Shown here piece after piece: positions 16,227 through 24,718 of a stretch of DNA of 40,526 nucleotides. This DNA comes from Bacteriovorax stolpii (GTDB taxonomy: Bacteria; Bdellovibrionota; UBA1018). Each line of letters starts with the position of its first letter. Within the stretch, counting starts at the first letter, position 1. The position numbers and the translations under genes are program-made. Where the stretch lies: positions 1 through 40,526 of the forward strand of contig CAMAQA010000022.1 in the NCBI GenBank assembly GCA_945860415.1, read 5' to 3'. The notes under the pieces were generated by a model, which was not told the DNA's origin, made no database searches, and saw nothing but the letters and a program-made list of their open reading frames with translations.

Positions 16227-16619
16227 ATGGCGGTTCCGAATTTATCGATCGTCGTCATTGAAGACGTGCAGGCGATGCGCTTCCACCTGAAGCAGATGCT
16301 CCAGGAAATGGGCTTCACGCGAATCCAGACGGCTTCCAGCGTGGAAGAGGCGCAGGTGATTCTCATGGTCGAGGTCGTCGATCTGATCCTCTGCGACTGG
16401 TATCTCAATCCGGGTTCCGGGCTCGATCTCCTGAAGGAACTTCGTGCGAAACGCGAGAATGATGGAACGGCCTTCGTCATGCTGACGGCCGAGAATACGA
16501 AGGAAAAGGTCGTCGAGGCCCTCAAGGCCGGAGTCGATGATTATCTGGTGAAACCGATCGCTGCAGCCACCTTGCTTTCCAAGGTTGCCGGCGCCCTTGC
16601 AAAGAGGAGCCACCGATGA
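16227..16619 (+). CDS. CheY-like single-domain response regulator
   Basis: A 130-residue receiver domain with no output domain. The acidic pair E12-D13, phospho-acceptor D57 (LCDWYL), switch Thr87 (MLTAEN) and Lys109 (VKPI) are all present, so it should be phosphorylatable. It probably signals by protein contact. The RBS GGAAGG lies just before the ATG. The stop codon overlaps the next gene as ATGA, which couples it to the HPt-like protein, its most likely partner. No histidine kinase is present in the window. Confidence 0.9.
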   Translation: MAVPNLSIVVIEDVQAMRFHLKQMLQEMGFTRIQTASSVEEAQVILMVEVVDLILCDWYLNPGSGLDLLKELRAKRENDGTAFVMLTAENTKEKVVEALKAGVDDYLVKPIAAATLLSKVAGALAKRSHR

Positions 16620-17065
16620 CCCAGAACCGGCAGGAAAAAATTGAGGATTTTGTGAATGAGCTGTCGGACTTTGCCCGGAACGCAGAGTCGACACTGTCGG
16701 AGGTCGAAAAGGATCTCGAAGGCAACCGGCAGATGCTGCAGGGCTTTGCTGGAATGATGCTCACGATTCGCGGCACCGCCCAGCAGCTGGGCTTCGCGGA
16801 CGTTGCCCATATCGCCAGCCTGGGAGAGGAAATTGCGGTCAAGGGAGCAGCCGCCGAGTCGCGCCCTCAGATCCGCAAATGCGTCGGAAGCCTCTGGGAC
16901 GTCATCACCAGCGTGAAGTACCTGATCCAGCACCATGACCAGGAGACGGGCGAGGAGCAGCAGATCCTGGTCAACCGACTGGAGTACACGCTCAAGGCCT
17001 TCGGAGGCTCACGAGCAAAAGTGGGGCAGGACGACATCGAAAGGCTCCTCCGCGAGCGCGGCTGA
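16616..17065 (+). CDS. HPt-like helical protein lacking the phospho-histidine
   Basis: A 149-residue, all-helical protein translated from an ATG overlapping the response regulator stop, with GAGGAG upstream. Residues 49-73 (LTIRGTAQQLGFADVAHIASLGEEI) follow the histidine phosphotransfer pattern H-T/S-I/L-K-G-x-A-x-x-L-G, but Leu49 stands where the phosphorylated histidine should be. The long helices before and after also suit an HPt bundle. It could be a non-phosphorylated docking partner, inhibitor or phosphatase for the neighbouring CheY-like protein. The resemblance is by pattern only, so a generic coiled-coil protein is the alternative. It ends 9 bp from the convergent rsm22-like gene. 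Confidence 0.6.
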   Translation: MTQNRQEKIEDFVNELSDFARNAESTLSEVEKDLEGNRQMLQGFAGMMLTIRGTAQQLGFADVAHIASLGEEIAVKGAAAESRPQIRKCVGSLWDVITSVKYLIQHHDQETGEEQQILVNRLEYTLKAFGGSRAKVGQDDIERLLRERG

Positions 17066-17074
17066 GCTTTCGGT

Positions 17075-18316
17075 TCAAATCAATTCATCGAGCTTTTCAA
17101 TGCGTGACGCCTGGACGTCTCCGCGAACGGAAGCGTTGACGAGGATGCTGCCGCGGATCGGCTCGCCCTGGGACTGCTTCAGGCGCGAACGGCGTTTTCC
17201 GTCGGTCGTGTCGCAGGTGTAGAACTCCCAGTCGCTGCCGACCTTGAAGGCCGGACTCACGAGGCGATGAGTCGTGCGCGCTCGAGCGAGTCCTGGCAGG
17301 ATCTCTTCGCGCGGACGGCGGCTTCGGATCACGACCAGGTAGCTGAACGGCAGGCTCTTGCGATCGAGTCCGGTCATTTCATCGAGCATCCTCAGGTAGG
17401 GCGGACGCCACCACGCCACTTCTTCGTGGCACCAGTCTTCCGGATCCGCGAGGGCTCCGCAGGCCTGGTGCCCGAGGCATGGCAGCAGGATCTGGAATTC
17501 GCCCGATTGGTCCTGGTCCAGGATGGCCTGGCGAAGCTCAAGAATTCGGCGCGACTGCAGTCGAAGCGCGGGCTCGACCAGAATAGCGAGGCCCTCGGGC
17601 TCGAGGTGCTTATCCCAGCTCTTGAGGAGCGAGGCGGCCAGCTGCTGCGGGCTTTCATGAAACTCATTCAAGACAAAGCTCATGAGCCAGAGATGGAAGC
17701 TCGGAGCGGAGGACGGCAGCCATCCTTGCCGGAGCTCGAGCTTGCGGTGGAACGGGCGCGTGGAATAGGCGGGTAGTTCCAGATGCTGGCGAAAGGCGTC
17801 GAAAAATCGTTCGCCCAGCCGGAGGGTACCGCGATCCTGTTCGATCAACGCAAAGTTTCCGTTGGCGGGAAGTCCAACCGGCGAGTGGGCCTCTCCAGCC
17901 AGGATTCCCGAGGAACCCGTGGCAGGCCCCGCTCCGAACTCCACGGCGCGAAAGCTGACCGATTCTGAGTTGTCATCCGCAGGCCATCTGAAGCCAAGAC
18001 GCGACAGCTCGCTCCAAACTGAGGCCATGCGGTAAAGGTTGCCCGGCATGAAGGACAGAAAGTAGGCGAGCCGCAGGTTCTCGGGGTTGCTTCCCTTTCG
18101 CCAGTACTTGTCCAGACCCGAATCGGGCTTCTCGGAGTCGAGACGGTTGAAAAGTTCGGTCAGTCGCTCGACATGGGGAGCCACTGAGCGCGTGAGGAAG
18201 CGCTTCGCCCGGATCTCTTCAACGGCGGGCAGCAGGCCCTCGGCCAGGGCTACTTCGGCAAGCAGGCGTTCGAATTTTTCGTCGAAGGCCTGGCTGAGTG
18301 AGGACGGAACTTTCAT
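17075..18316 (-). CDS. Rsm22-family small ribosomal subunit methyltransferase-like protein
   Basis: A 413-residue protein of the family that includes mitochondrial Rsm22/METTL17. The SAM-binding glycine-rich strand VEFGAGPATGS is at 125-135. The region CLGHQACGALADPEDWCHEE carries cysteines 280, 286 and 296, and a fourth, Cys368 (FYTCDT), lies further on. In METTL17-type proteins four cysteines in this arrangement bind an iron-sulfur cluster needed for small-subunit assembly. FSYLVV follows, as is usual. The bacterial role is likely ribosome assembly or rRNA binding, but catalysis is uncertain. It is divergent from the gene at 18376 with a 59-bp gap. Confidence 0.8.
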   Translation of the reverse strand: MKVPSSLSQAFDEKFERLLAEVALAEGLLPAVEEIRAKRFLTRSVAPHVERLTELFNRLDSEKPDSGLDKYWRKGSNPENLRLAYFLSFMPGNLYRMASVWSELSRLGFRWPADDNSESVSFRAVEFGAGPATGSSGILAGEAHSPVGLPANGNFALIEQDRGTLRLGERFFDAFRQHLELPAYSTRPFHRKLELRQGWLPSSAPSFHLWLMSFVLNEFHESPQQLAASLLKSWDKHLEPEGLAILVEPALRLQSRRILELRQAILDQDQSGEFQILLPCLGHQACGALADPEDWCHEEVAWWRPPYLRMLDEMTGLDRKSLPFSYLVVIRSRRPREEILPGLARARTTHRLVSPAFKVGSDWEFYTCDTTDGKRRSRLKQSQGEPIRGSILVNASVRGDVQASRIEKLDELI

Positions 18317-18375
18317 GTTCCGCCACCATAGCTCTCACCGTTGCGGTGGAGCAACACCCGGATTACTCTTGAAGG

Positions 18376-18675
18376 ATGCCAGCCTACAGCAAGACGGTGA
18401 AGATTCCCGGCCGCTCCGCCCAGGACCTCTACGAGAAGCTCTCGAAGGACATCGATCAAATGGTGGAAAAATGGGGTCTGGCCGGCAAGATGGAGCTGTC
18501 ACGCGATCCCGGCAAGCGCCAGCTCCACCTGAAACATTCGATGGTCAGTGCCACCCTGAGCTGTGCCGAGGAATGCATGGTCCTTGATGCCAAGCTGAGC
18601 CTGCTCGCAACGCCCTTTCGCTCGAAGATCGACGAGCAGATCGATCGCTGGATTTCGAGGAACTTTCCCGCCTGA
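18376..18675 (+). CDS. Small conserved-looking protein, possibly polyhydroxyalkanoic acid system (PHA_gran_rgn-like) family
   Basis: A 99-residue soluble protein. The order of helix (SAQDLYEKLSKDIDQMVEKWG), beta strands (MELSRDPGKRQLHLKHSMVSATLSC) and a final amphipathic helix (TPFRSKIDEQIDRWISRNF) resembles the small PHA granule-associated family. In that family a strand pair is followed by LLxPF..xIExxI. The match is weak and no PHA synthase is nearby, so the name is tentative. GAAGG abuts the ATG. No other candidate start is better. Confidence 0.6.
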   Translation: MPAYSKTVKIPGRSAQDLYEKLSKDIDQMVEKWGLAGKMELSRDPGKRQLHLKHSMVSATLSCAEECMVLDAKLSLLATPFRSKIDEQIDRWISRNFPA

Positions 18676-18793
18676 TCAGGGGTTTTTCTCGGGCCTCGGA
18701 TCCCGGGCGGTGGAAATTCTTCAATGAATTCGTAAAAAAAGTTCGTGAGCCGGAAATTGCTGGGCTAGACTGTTCGCAGAGGGCTAACGACCG

Positions 18794-19240
18794 ATGGCGA
18801 CGAACCGCGATACCGTCCGGCTTTTGTGTAAAAGCATCATTAACCGACTCGAAAACCGGAAGGCCATTACGTTTCCGCCACGACTCCGCCAGATCGTCCA
18901 GGACGAGCTCTTTGACCTTGTCGGGCCCTATATTGTCTCCGAGCAGGACGTTCGCGAACGTGCGCTGGCCCGGATGGGTGCCAAGGCCGAACAGCTTTCG
19001 GAGACCGAGTTCACTGAATCCGAGCAGTACAAGGCCGCCAAGGCGCTGGTGAAGGCCGGTCTCGGCGACGATGTGTTGAACGGTTTCTACTTCCAGAAGC
19101 CTCTCAAGACGATCGCCCAGTCAGTCGTTGCCTACCTCATGCGTTCCTCGCACATTGATGATGTGTTTGAGACGGACGAAGATCTCGAAAAGCAGCTGGT
19201 CGAGATCGTCCAGAAGTTCGATCCCGCCGAGCTCCACTAA
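18794..19240 (+). CDS. DUF507 family protein
   Basis: A 148-residue helical protein with the pattern of DUF507: an N-terminal LLCKSIINRLENRKAITFPP, a central charged region, and a C-terminal DVFETDEDLEKQLVEIVQKFDP. The function of the family is unknown. It sits in its own transcription unit, preceded by a 118-bp gap with the purine-rich AGAGGG just before the ATG and followed by a strong terminator. No partner gene is apparent. Confidence 0.78.
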   Translation: MATNRDTVRLLCKSIINRLENRKAITFPPRLRQIVQDELFDLVGPYIVSEQDVRERALARMGAKAEQLSETEFTESEQYKAAKALVKAGLGDDVLNGFYFQKPLKTIAQSVVAYLMRSSHIDDVFETDEDLEKQLVEIVQKFDPAELH

Positions 19241-19275
19241 GTTTCGGTTTTCAAAAAAAAGACCTGAAGAAACAG

Positions 19276-19309
19276 AAAGGCCCGGGGTCATCCCCCGGGC
19301 CTTTTCCTT
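19276..19309. terminator. Rho-independent terminator, probably bidirectional
   Basis: A 12-bp perfect stem AAAGGCCCGGGG (19276-19287) pairs with CCCCGGGCCTTT (19293-19304) around a TCATC loop. It is followed by a T-rich tail on the plus strand and preceded by an A-rich stretch that serves as the tail on the minus strand. It sits between the convergent DUF507 and M4 protease genes and can end both. Confidence 0.9.
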
Positions 19310-19337
19310 TCCCCTCGCGCTGCAGGAGCGCGAATTT

Positions 19338-20846
19338 TTAGAGTCCGACCACCGCGAACGCGTCGCGGACCTTCCGGCAGGTTTCCAGCGAGTTGAGCTG
19401 ACGGCACGCCTTGAGGGTCTGCGTCTTGAAGATCTTGAAGGTCGAGGTCTTCGTCAGGTACTGAGTGAGCGTCACGTACATCAGCTTTTCAGCCTTCTCG
19501 AGACCGATGGCTTCCGTGATCTGGTACATCGCGTGTCCCGGAATCATCGAATTGATGTGGACGAAGCAGCGGTCATTGGCCTGGCTGCACGGATTCTTGG
19601 TGGTGAATGCCTCATTCACGTGCGCCGGGTAAGGCTTGGAGTAGGGCTTTCCTTCGTCGTCACGAACGCGAGCCATGATGGAGCCTGGGGTCTTCAGGTT
19701 GCGCAGGCCCACGAGCTTGCGCTCGTTGGCGAAAATGTCCTTGCCGATGGCCCAGTCGGGAGCCGTCTGGTGTGCGCGAGCTGCAACGACGACACCGAAG
19801 AAGTCCGAGAACGCCTCGTTCAGGGCGCCCGACTCGCTCTGGTAGATCAGCTGCGAGGTCTGCGAGGTCACCCCGTGGGTCATTTCATGGCCGGCCACGT
19901 CCAGGCTCTTGGTCAGGTCGGTCATGAACTTGCCATCACCATCGCCGTAGGCCATGAAGTTATCCCTCGAGTTCCAGAAGGCGTTATTAAATGCCCGGCC
20001 GACGTGGACCACGCTCGTCAGGATCGAGCCTCGGTCATCGAAGCTGTCGCGACCGTGGGTGGACCAGTAGTACTTCAGCACGGCTTCCTGGTTCTCGCTG
20101 GCGCGAAGCGCCGATTCATCCGCAATGGGAAGAGCCAATCCGGAGTTCACCGCCACCGCGCAGTTCGCGGGCTCGAGCATCAATGGGTAACCCGTAGCCT
20201 CGTCGAGGGTCTGGCACTGATCGTCTGCCATCAGGACCTGCGACGGCGCGATCTCGATATCGTGGGACATGTCGGCCAGGAGTGTTCCCTGATGGGCGTT
20301 GATCAGGATGTCACGTCCGGCAAGCGTTTCACTCGGAGCAACCGTCACCCAGTAGATGAGCTGCGCGGAGCCGTCTTCCTTTTCCGACGGAAGAATCTTC
20401 AGCTCGGGAGCGACATCGAGATCACGGTTTCCCAGCAGACCGAGAACGATGCTCGAAGCCTGCTCGGCCCTGATTCCTGGCCTGGTGGAGACGCTGAAGG
20501 TCGGGATCGTTTCGGAGGACGAAACTTCGTCTCCGATAAGTCCGCGATGGGCCATGGCCATGGCGCCGAGTACTTCGATGCCGTCTCGGTGAAGCTGGTA
20601 CCGTTGCGTGGAGATTCCATGGTTGCTGACGTTCTTGGCAGCCGTGACCTGAAGACCCATTCCACGGAGCTGGTTCTGAATCCTCAGCGGAAGAGCCAAG
20701 GCGCGCGACGGAAGGGCAATGCCTCCCAAGGAAAAGCCTGGAGCGCTGGTGGGCGCCTGGAACGGATTTGTTGCAAAGGCCGAAGTCGTCGTGACGAGTC
20801 CTGCTGCGAGTGTGAGAGCCAAATGGAGCTGTAACTGTTCCTTCAT
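19338..20846 (-). CDS. Secreted neutral metalloprotease, M4 (thermolysin) family
   Basis: A 502-residue zinc endopeptidase. The N terminus KEQLQLHLALTLAAGLVTTTSAFA is a signal peptide with an AxA-type cleavage site. A propeptide of about 200 residues follows, and then the catalytic domain with zinc ligands in HEMTH (320-324). The third ligand is Glu344 (GALNEAFSDFFG), and the active-site histidine is in HINSM (His430). Thermolysin-like enzymes of this kind degrade extracellular protein. The start is ATG at 20846, with a G-rich RBS just upstream; the ATG 48 bases further up lacks support and would mask the signal peptide. It ends at a bidirectional terminator. Confidence 0.92.
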   Translation of the reverse strand: MKEQLQLHLALTLAAGLVTTTSAFATNPFQAPTSAPGFSLGGIALPSRALALPLRIQNQLRGMGLQVTAAKNVSNHGISTQRYQLHRDGIEVLGAMAMAHRGLIGDEVSSSETIPTFSVSTRPGIRAEQASSIVLGLLGNRDLDVAPELKILPSEKEDGSAQLIYWVTVAPSETLAGRDILINAHQGTLLADMSHDIEIAPSQVLMADDQCQTLDEATGYPLMLEPANCAVAVNSGLALPIADESALRASENQEAVLKYYWSTHGRDSFDDRGSILTSVVHVGRAFNNAFWNSRDNFMAYGDGDGKFMTDLTKSLDVAGHEMTHGVTSQTSQLIYQSESGALNEAFSDFFGVVVAARAHQTAPDWAIGKDIFANERKLVGLRNLKTPGSIMARVRDDEGKPYSKPYPAHVNEAFTTKNPCSQANDRCFVHINSMIPGHAMYQITEAIGLEKAEKLMYVTLTQYLTKTSTFKIFKTQTLKACRQLNSLETCRKVRDAFAVVGL

Positions 20847-21162
20847 GAATCCCCCCGGATAATCCCTATTCCCCGGAATAACGTTGGGCCCCACTTAGCA
20901 AGTCGAGTGCCAAAAAAACATCAAAGAAAAACGGCAATTTAGAAGGCGAGGTGTGGGGATGTGTAACTTTTTCAATGGAGTTGCGTCGAAACCGAGAACT
21001 CCTTTCATTGTTCAAGGATTGGTCACTGTCGAAAAGTTCTCCGAATGGAGACGCTGGACTCCGTTGGGGGATTTTTGAAATCCACAAAAAATTCAGAGAT
21101 TTACTTCATTGTTAAGAAAAGTTTGTCAGTGAGAACCCTCCTTGCAGCATTGGGCAGTGCTC
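20847..21162. other. Divergent intergenic region, protease / membrane-anchored unknown
   Basis: This is 316 bp without a gene, AT-richer by eye than its neighbours, as expected for promoters. The inverted repeat TATTCC-CC-GGAATA lies at 20867-20880, about 21 bp before the protease start, and could be an operator. I found no convincing paired -35/-10 boxes, no terminator and no RNA gene. Confidence 0.4.
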
Positions 21163-21669
21163 ATGAGGAACCTTTTCGCAGCCGCGTGGATCCTGGGTGC
21201 CTGGATCTGCCTGATTCAACTGGGAGCGCAGGGCGTAGGATCCGCGCCGGTTTCGGCCACCGTTGAGCGCGAAACGCTGAGAAAGCGTGCCGTCGAGCTC
21301 GTGGAGGATCTGGTCCAGCGCGAGAGATTTTACCATCGTCGAACCGGCACCTTTACGCCCATCCTGGCACGGCTCGAGTTTGAGATTCCCGAGGAGCTCC
21401 GCCCTTACCTGCAGGTGCAGGTCGTGGAGGCCGCACGAGATCGTCTTCTGGTGCGGGCCTTCTCTGAAATCCGAGGAGACGATCAGGAGGGGTTCGCCGA
21501 GTTCGATCAACTCTGGTCGAATGAGCTGTTTCAGATGCAGGCAAGCTTTCCGCTCGCGGGACGACGTCTCGCAATCGTGACTTCTGATGCACCCCTTCCG
21601 GAGCTGGCGATCGAACGAATCCAGGAAGCGGCATCCGTGCAATTGCCTTCTGGCAAAAGCCCTCAGTGA
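21163..21669 (+). CDS. Hypothetical protein with N-terminal signal anchor
   Basis: A 168-residue protein that I do not recognise. A hydrophobic N-terminal helix (RNLFAAAWILGAWICLIQLGAQG) acts as a signal peptide or anchor. It is followed by a soluble domain rich in charged helices (VERETLRKRAVELVEDLVQRERFYHRRTG). That pattern resembles the N-terminal part of type IV pilin-like or pseudopilin proteins, but no prepilin cleavage site is present. The ATG at 21163 is preferred over the TTG at 21142. It precedes the MltD-like gene on the same strand by about 100 bp, and a promoter-like -35 box lies in between. Confidence 0.6.
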   Translation: MRNLFAAAWILGAWICLIQLGAQGVGSAPVSATVERETLRKRAVELVEDLVQRERFYHRRTGTFTPILARLEFEIPEELRPYLQVQVVEAARDRLLVRAFSEIRGDDQEGFAEFDQLWSNELFQMQASFPLAGRRLAIVTSDAPLPELAIERIQEAASVQLPSGKSPQ

Positions 21670-21709
21670 TGACGTCAAAACTTCGACGCAGATCCCCCGG
21701 GCTCTTTCT

Positions 21710-21738
21710 TTGACATTCGGGTTCCGCTTCGTGAGACT
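21710..21738 (+). promoter_or_regulatory. Candidate sigma70 promoter upstream of the MltD-like gene
   Basis: A perfect TTGACA -35 box (21710-21715) is followed after 17 bp by GAGACT (21733-21738), a weak -10 box. The GTG start of the lytic transglycosylase gene is 28 bp further on. Confidence 0.4.
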
Positions 21739-21766
21739 AGGGGTGACCTCACGGAAGGAGAGTCGA

Positions 21767-23428
21767 GTGGGTTTTCTTTCTTGTTCATGGATGAACGTTG
21801 AAGCCTTTCCGGTGCGCCGAAAGCCGGTGCTGGCGATTCTGGCTTTGAGCGCAGTGCTGCCTGCCTGCTCGGGCGCTCGCATCAAGTCCGATGGCCCCAA
21901 CTGGGCGGCATTGCAGGAGAAACGTTCGGGAATCTCCGAAGTGATTGCCGGGGTTCCTTCGTCCGAAACCAGCGACGTTCCTGCGCGCGTTTCAGGGGCC
22001 TCCCGCATCGGAGAGCAGGGCGAGATGATTGTCCTAGGCGTGAAGCTCCAGAACACGGAGTTCGACTTTCCGGTGACGCTCAATTCGCGCGTCGAGTTCT
22101 GGGTCGACTACTTCACGGGCCGAGGTAGGAAACATTTTGAAAAGTATCTCGAGCGCTCGGAATTCTTCATTCCGTATATCCAGCCGATCCTGAAGCAGAA
22201 CAACATGCCGGAAGATCTCGTTTATCTCGCGATGATCGAAAGCGGGTTCAACAATCACGCGCGTTCGCATGCCAAGGCCGTGGGTCCGTGGCAGTTCATC
22301 TCGGCCACCGGCAAGCGCTACGGACTGATGGTGAACTGGTGGGTGGATGAGCGCCGAGACACCCGCAAGTCCACGCTTGCAGCGGTGGAGTACCTGCGCG
22401 AGCTCTACTCGATGTTCCGGAGCTGGGAGCTTGCCGCCTCCTCTTATAATGCCGGAGAGGCGAAAGTTGCCCGCGCGATCCGCAGGTATGGAACCCGCGA
22501 TTTCTGGTCTCTGACTCGTCATACTTTCCTGAGGCAGGAAACTCGCGATTACGTTCCGAAAATCATTGCCGCGGCGATTGTCGCAAAAAACCGTACTCAA
22601 TTTGGCTTTCCAGCTCCGGGCGCCTCACGGCATGACGGCCAGGCCGTTGCCGGAGATGGTGAGCTGGTGAATCTGGACGCCAAGCCTTCGGATGAGGACC
22701 CGACCGCAGGCCGGACAGTGGAAGCTCCTCGCGACTCCATCGCAAAGCTCCTGGCAGAAGAGACGCCTGAAGATGACCTGGTGGAGAGCGAAGCCGAGCT
22801 GAGCGCTCCCAGTCCGGTTATGGCGGTCCAGGAAATCGTCGAGCAGGCTCGCCCCGTACCGACCCCGCATGTCAGCAAGACCGGCGAGGTCTCCGGCGAA
22901 GAGCTGATCGAGTTTGAGCTGCAGAGCCCGGCCGATCTGTTGAAGATTGCTCGTGCTGCCGGCCTGTCCTATCAGACCGTCAAGAGCCTCAATCCCGAGA
23001 TTCTCCGCTGGTGCACGCCCCCTGCGGTGGCTTCCTACCGCATTCGACTTCCAGCCTCGGCCAAGGACCGGTTTCTGGCCTCGTACAATGCCAAGGCATT
23101 TCCGCGAAAAGTCGATTTTCTGGCTTATCGCATCCGCAAGGGCGAAACCCTCAATACCGTCGCCCGGCGCTTCGGTATTCGGGTGGAGCCGATGACGGAC
23201 CTCAATGGGGTATCTCCGCATGCCCTCCTGCGAGCCGGATCCAAGATTTACCTGCCCATTCCGGATGACCGTTCCCGAAGCCTGGCTTCGCTCGAGGTGC
23301 GCGATCCGCCGGAGCGGCGCAAGTATCGCCGTCAGAATCGGAAGCAGGCCAACAAGTACCGGGTCTCGATGAAGAATCGAGAACTCTCGCGCAGCCTGAA
23401 TTCGCGTTCGAATCGCGCCTTCAACTGA
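21767..23428 (+). CDS. mltD: Membrane-bound lytic murein transglycosylase, MltD-like, with LysM domains (lipoprotein)
   Basis: A 553-residue peptidoglycan-cleaving enzyme. The GTG at 21767 is chosen because AAGGAG (21755-21760) lies exactly 6 nt upstream. The N-terminal hydrophobic stretch ends in the lipobox-like sequence AVLPAC, giving a lipidated Cys34 after cleavage. The GH23 (SLT) domain spans about 135-265, with catalytic Glu158 in AMIESGFN and the following AVGPWQFISATG and SSYNAGE signatures. The linker (about 290-385) is acidic and Pro/Ser-rich. Two LysM-like repeats follow, and the second (YRIRKGETLNTVARRFG...LNGV...AGSKIYLPIP) is clear. The C-terminal tail is strongly basic and Arg/Asn-rich. 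Confidence 0.9.
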   Translation: MGFLSCSWMNVEAFPVRRKPVLAILALSAVLPACSGARIKSDGPNWAALQEKRSGISEVIAGVPSSETSDVPARVSGASRIGEQGEMIVLGVKLQNTEFDFPVTLNSRVEFWVDYFTGRGRKHFEKYLERSEFFIPYIQPILKQNNMPEDLVYLAMIESGFNNHARSHAKAVGPWQFISATGKRYGLMVNWWVDERRDTRKSTLAAVEYLRELYSMFRSWELAASSYNAGEAKVARAIRRYGTRDFWSLTRHTFLRQETRDYVPKIIAAAIVAKNRTQFGFPAPGASRHDGQAVAGDGELVNLDAKPSDEDPTAGRTVEAPRDSIAKLLAEETPEDDLVESEAELSAPSPVMAVQEIVEQARPVPTPHVSKTGEVSGEELIEFELQSPADLLKIARAAGLSYQTVKSLNPEILRWCTPPAVASYRIRLPASAKDRFLASYNAKAFPRKVDFLAYRIRKGETLNTVARRFGIRVEPMTDLNGVSPHALLRAGSKIYLPIPDDRSRSLASLEVRDPPERRKYRRQNRKQANKYRVSMKNRELSRSLNSRSNRAFN

Positions 23429-23477
23429 GCTTTCTGGGCTTGCTTCGGCTGCTTTTCGGGACCTATAACTGGCCTGA

Positions 23478-24707
23478 ATGGCAGGTCTGATCGTCCAAAA
23501 ATACGGCGGAACTTCCGTCGGAAGTCCCGAGCGGATTCAAGCGGTGGCTGATCGAATCGCCCTCGCTCGTGAGCGAGGGCATCCGCTCGTCGTGGTCGTC
23601 TCGGCCATGGGCCACACCACCGATGAGCTGATCGATCTTGCTCACCGGGTGTCGAAGACCCCGCCTCACCGCGAAATGGACATGCTGCTGACCGCGGGAG
23701 AGCGCATCTCGATGGCGCTCCTGAGCATGGCGCTCGCCGACCGCAAGGTGCCCGCGCTTTCGTTCACCGGCTCTCAGACCGGAATCATCACCAACGGTGC
23801 CCACCGGCGTGCACGGATCCGCAGGATCCTCGGCGATCGCGTCCGAGACGCCGTGGCATCGGGCCATGTGGCTATCGTTGCCGGATTTCAGGGCGTGAGC
23901 GAAGCCCGAGAGATCACCACGCTCGGCCGAGGTGGCTCCGACACGACGGCCGTGGCGCTTGCAGCCACCTTGAAAGCGGAGAGCTGCCAGATCTACACAG
24001 ACGTGGATGGGGTCTACAGTGCCGATCCGCGCAAGGTGGGACAGGCGAAGCTCTGGAAAGAGCTTCCGCATGACCTCATGGTCGAACTGGCGACTCGCGG
24101 TGCGGGAGTCCTTCATCCTCGAAGCGTGGAGCTGGCGCGCCAGTTTGCCGTCCCCCTTTGGGTGAAGAACAGCCTGATCAGCGGATGGACGGAAGCAGGA
24201 ACCAGGATCGTGAACCGGGAGACGATTCGCATGAGCAATCAGCACGCAATGGAAGAGATGCGCGTGGTGGGAGTGACCTCCGACAGCGCCAAGGTGTGGT
24301 TGAAAGTCGGGCTTTCGCGTCCGAGCGTCCTGGCTTCGCTGTTCACGGTGGCGGCAGAGCAATCGCTTCAGCTGGTTGCCGCTCAGTTCATCGATGGCCA
24401 GTTCCGCGCCTTCATCGAGCAGGAAAGCGTCTCGGAGTGGAAGAAGGTCTTGTCAAACCTGGCGGCTCAGGGTTTCGTTTCCTCATTCGAAGTCTGCGAG
24501 GATTGGGTTCCGGTGTCGGTCGTGGGAGACCGGTTTTCACAGGACGGAACTGCGCTCCAGCAGGTCTGCGAGGTTCTGGCTTCGGCTGGAATCGATGTCG
24601 GAACCGGAAGCGGCTCGGCCTTGGCGATCACGCTGGCAGTGCCCCGGAACCGGGCCGACGAGGCCGTCTCGGCGCTGCATTCGGCATTGGTGGAAGGTCG
24701 ATCATAG
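23478..24707 (+). CDS. lysC: Aspartate kinase
   Basis: A 409-residue cytosolic kinase that phosphorylates aspartate in the first step of the lysine, methionine and threonine pathway. The kinase signature KYGGTSVG is at 8-15, FTGSQTGI lies further on, and GRGGSDTTAVALAA forms the aspartate/ATP site. YTDVDGVYSADPR matches the family. The C-terminal third (after about 260) holds two ACT-like regulatory segments, so lysine or threonine feedback is likely. The length fits the monofunctional alpha-type enzyme. It ends 11 bp before the next gene, so the two are probably in one operon. Confidence 0.95.
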   Translation: MAGLIVQKYGGTSVGSPERIQAVADRIALARERGHPLVVVVSAMGHTTDELIDLAHRVSKTPPHREMDMLLTAGERISMALLSMALADRKVPALSFTGSQTGIITNGAHRRARIRRILGDRVRDAVASGHVAIVAGFQGVSEAREITTLGRGGSDTTAVALAATLKAESCQIYTDVDGVYSADPRKVGQAKLWKELPHDLMVELATRGAGVLHPRSVELARQFAVPLWVKNSLISGWTEAGTRIVNRETIRMSNQHAMEEMRVVGVTSDSAKVWLKVGLSRPSVLASLFTVAAEQSLQLVAAQFIDGQFRAFIEQESVSEWKKVLSNLAAQGFVSSFEVCEDWVPVSVVGDRFSQDGTALQQVCEVLASAGIDVGTGSGSALAITLAVPRNRADEAVSALHSALVEGRS

Positions 24708-24718
24708 AAAGGAAATCC

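Noticed and set aside
18742..18771. Promoter-like TTCGTG and TAGACT boxes before the DUF507 gene
   Set aside because: The -35 box matches poorly and the spacing is 18 bp, so it is not strong enough to annotate.
19128..20834. Open reading frame of 568 codons on the plus strand opposite the M4 protease
   Set aside because: The minus-strand frame encodes an evident M4 protease with HEMTH and a signal peptide. The antisense frame has no motifs and overlaps the terminator.
24158..24718. N-terminal extension of the unknown gene following lysC
   Set aside because: It lies in another frame within lysC, and the ATG at 24719 has a good ribosome binding site.
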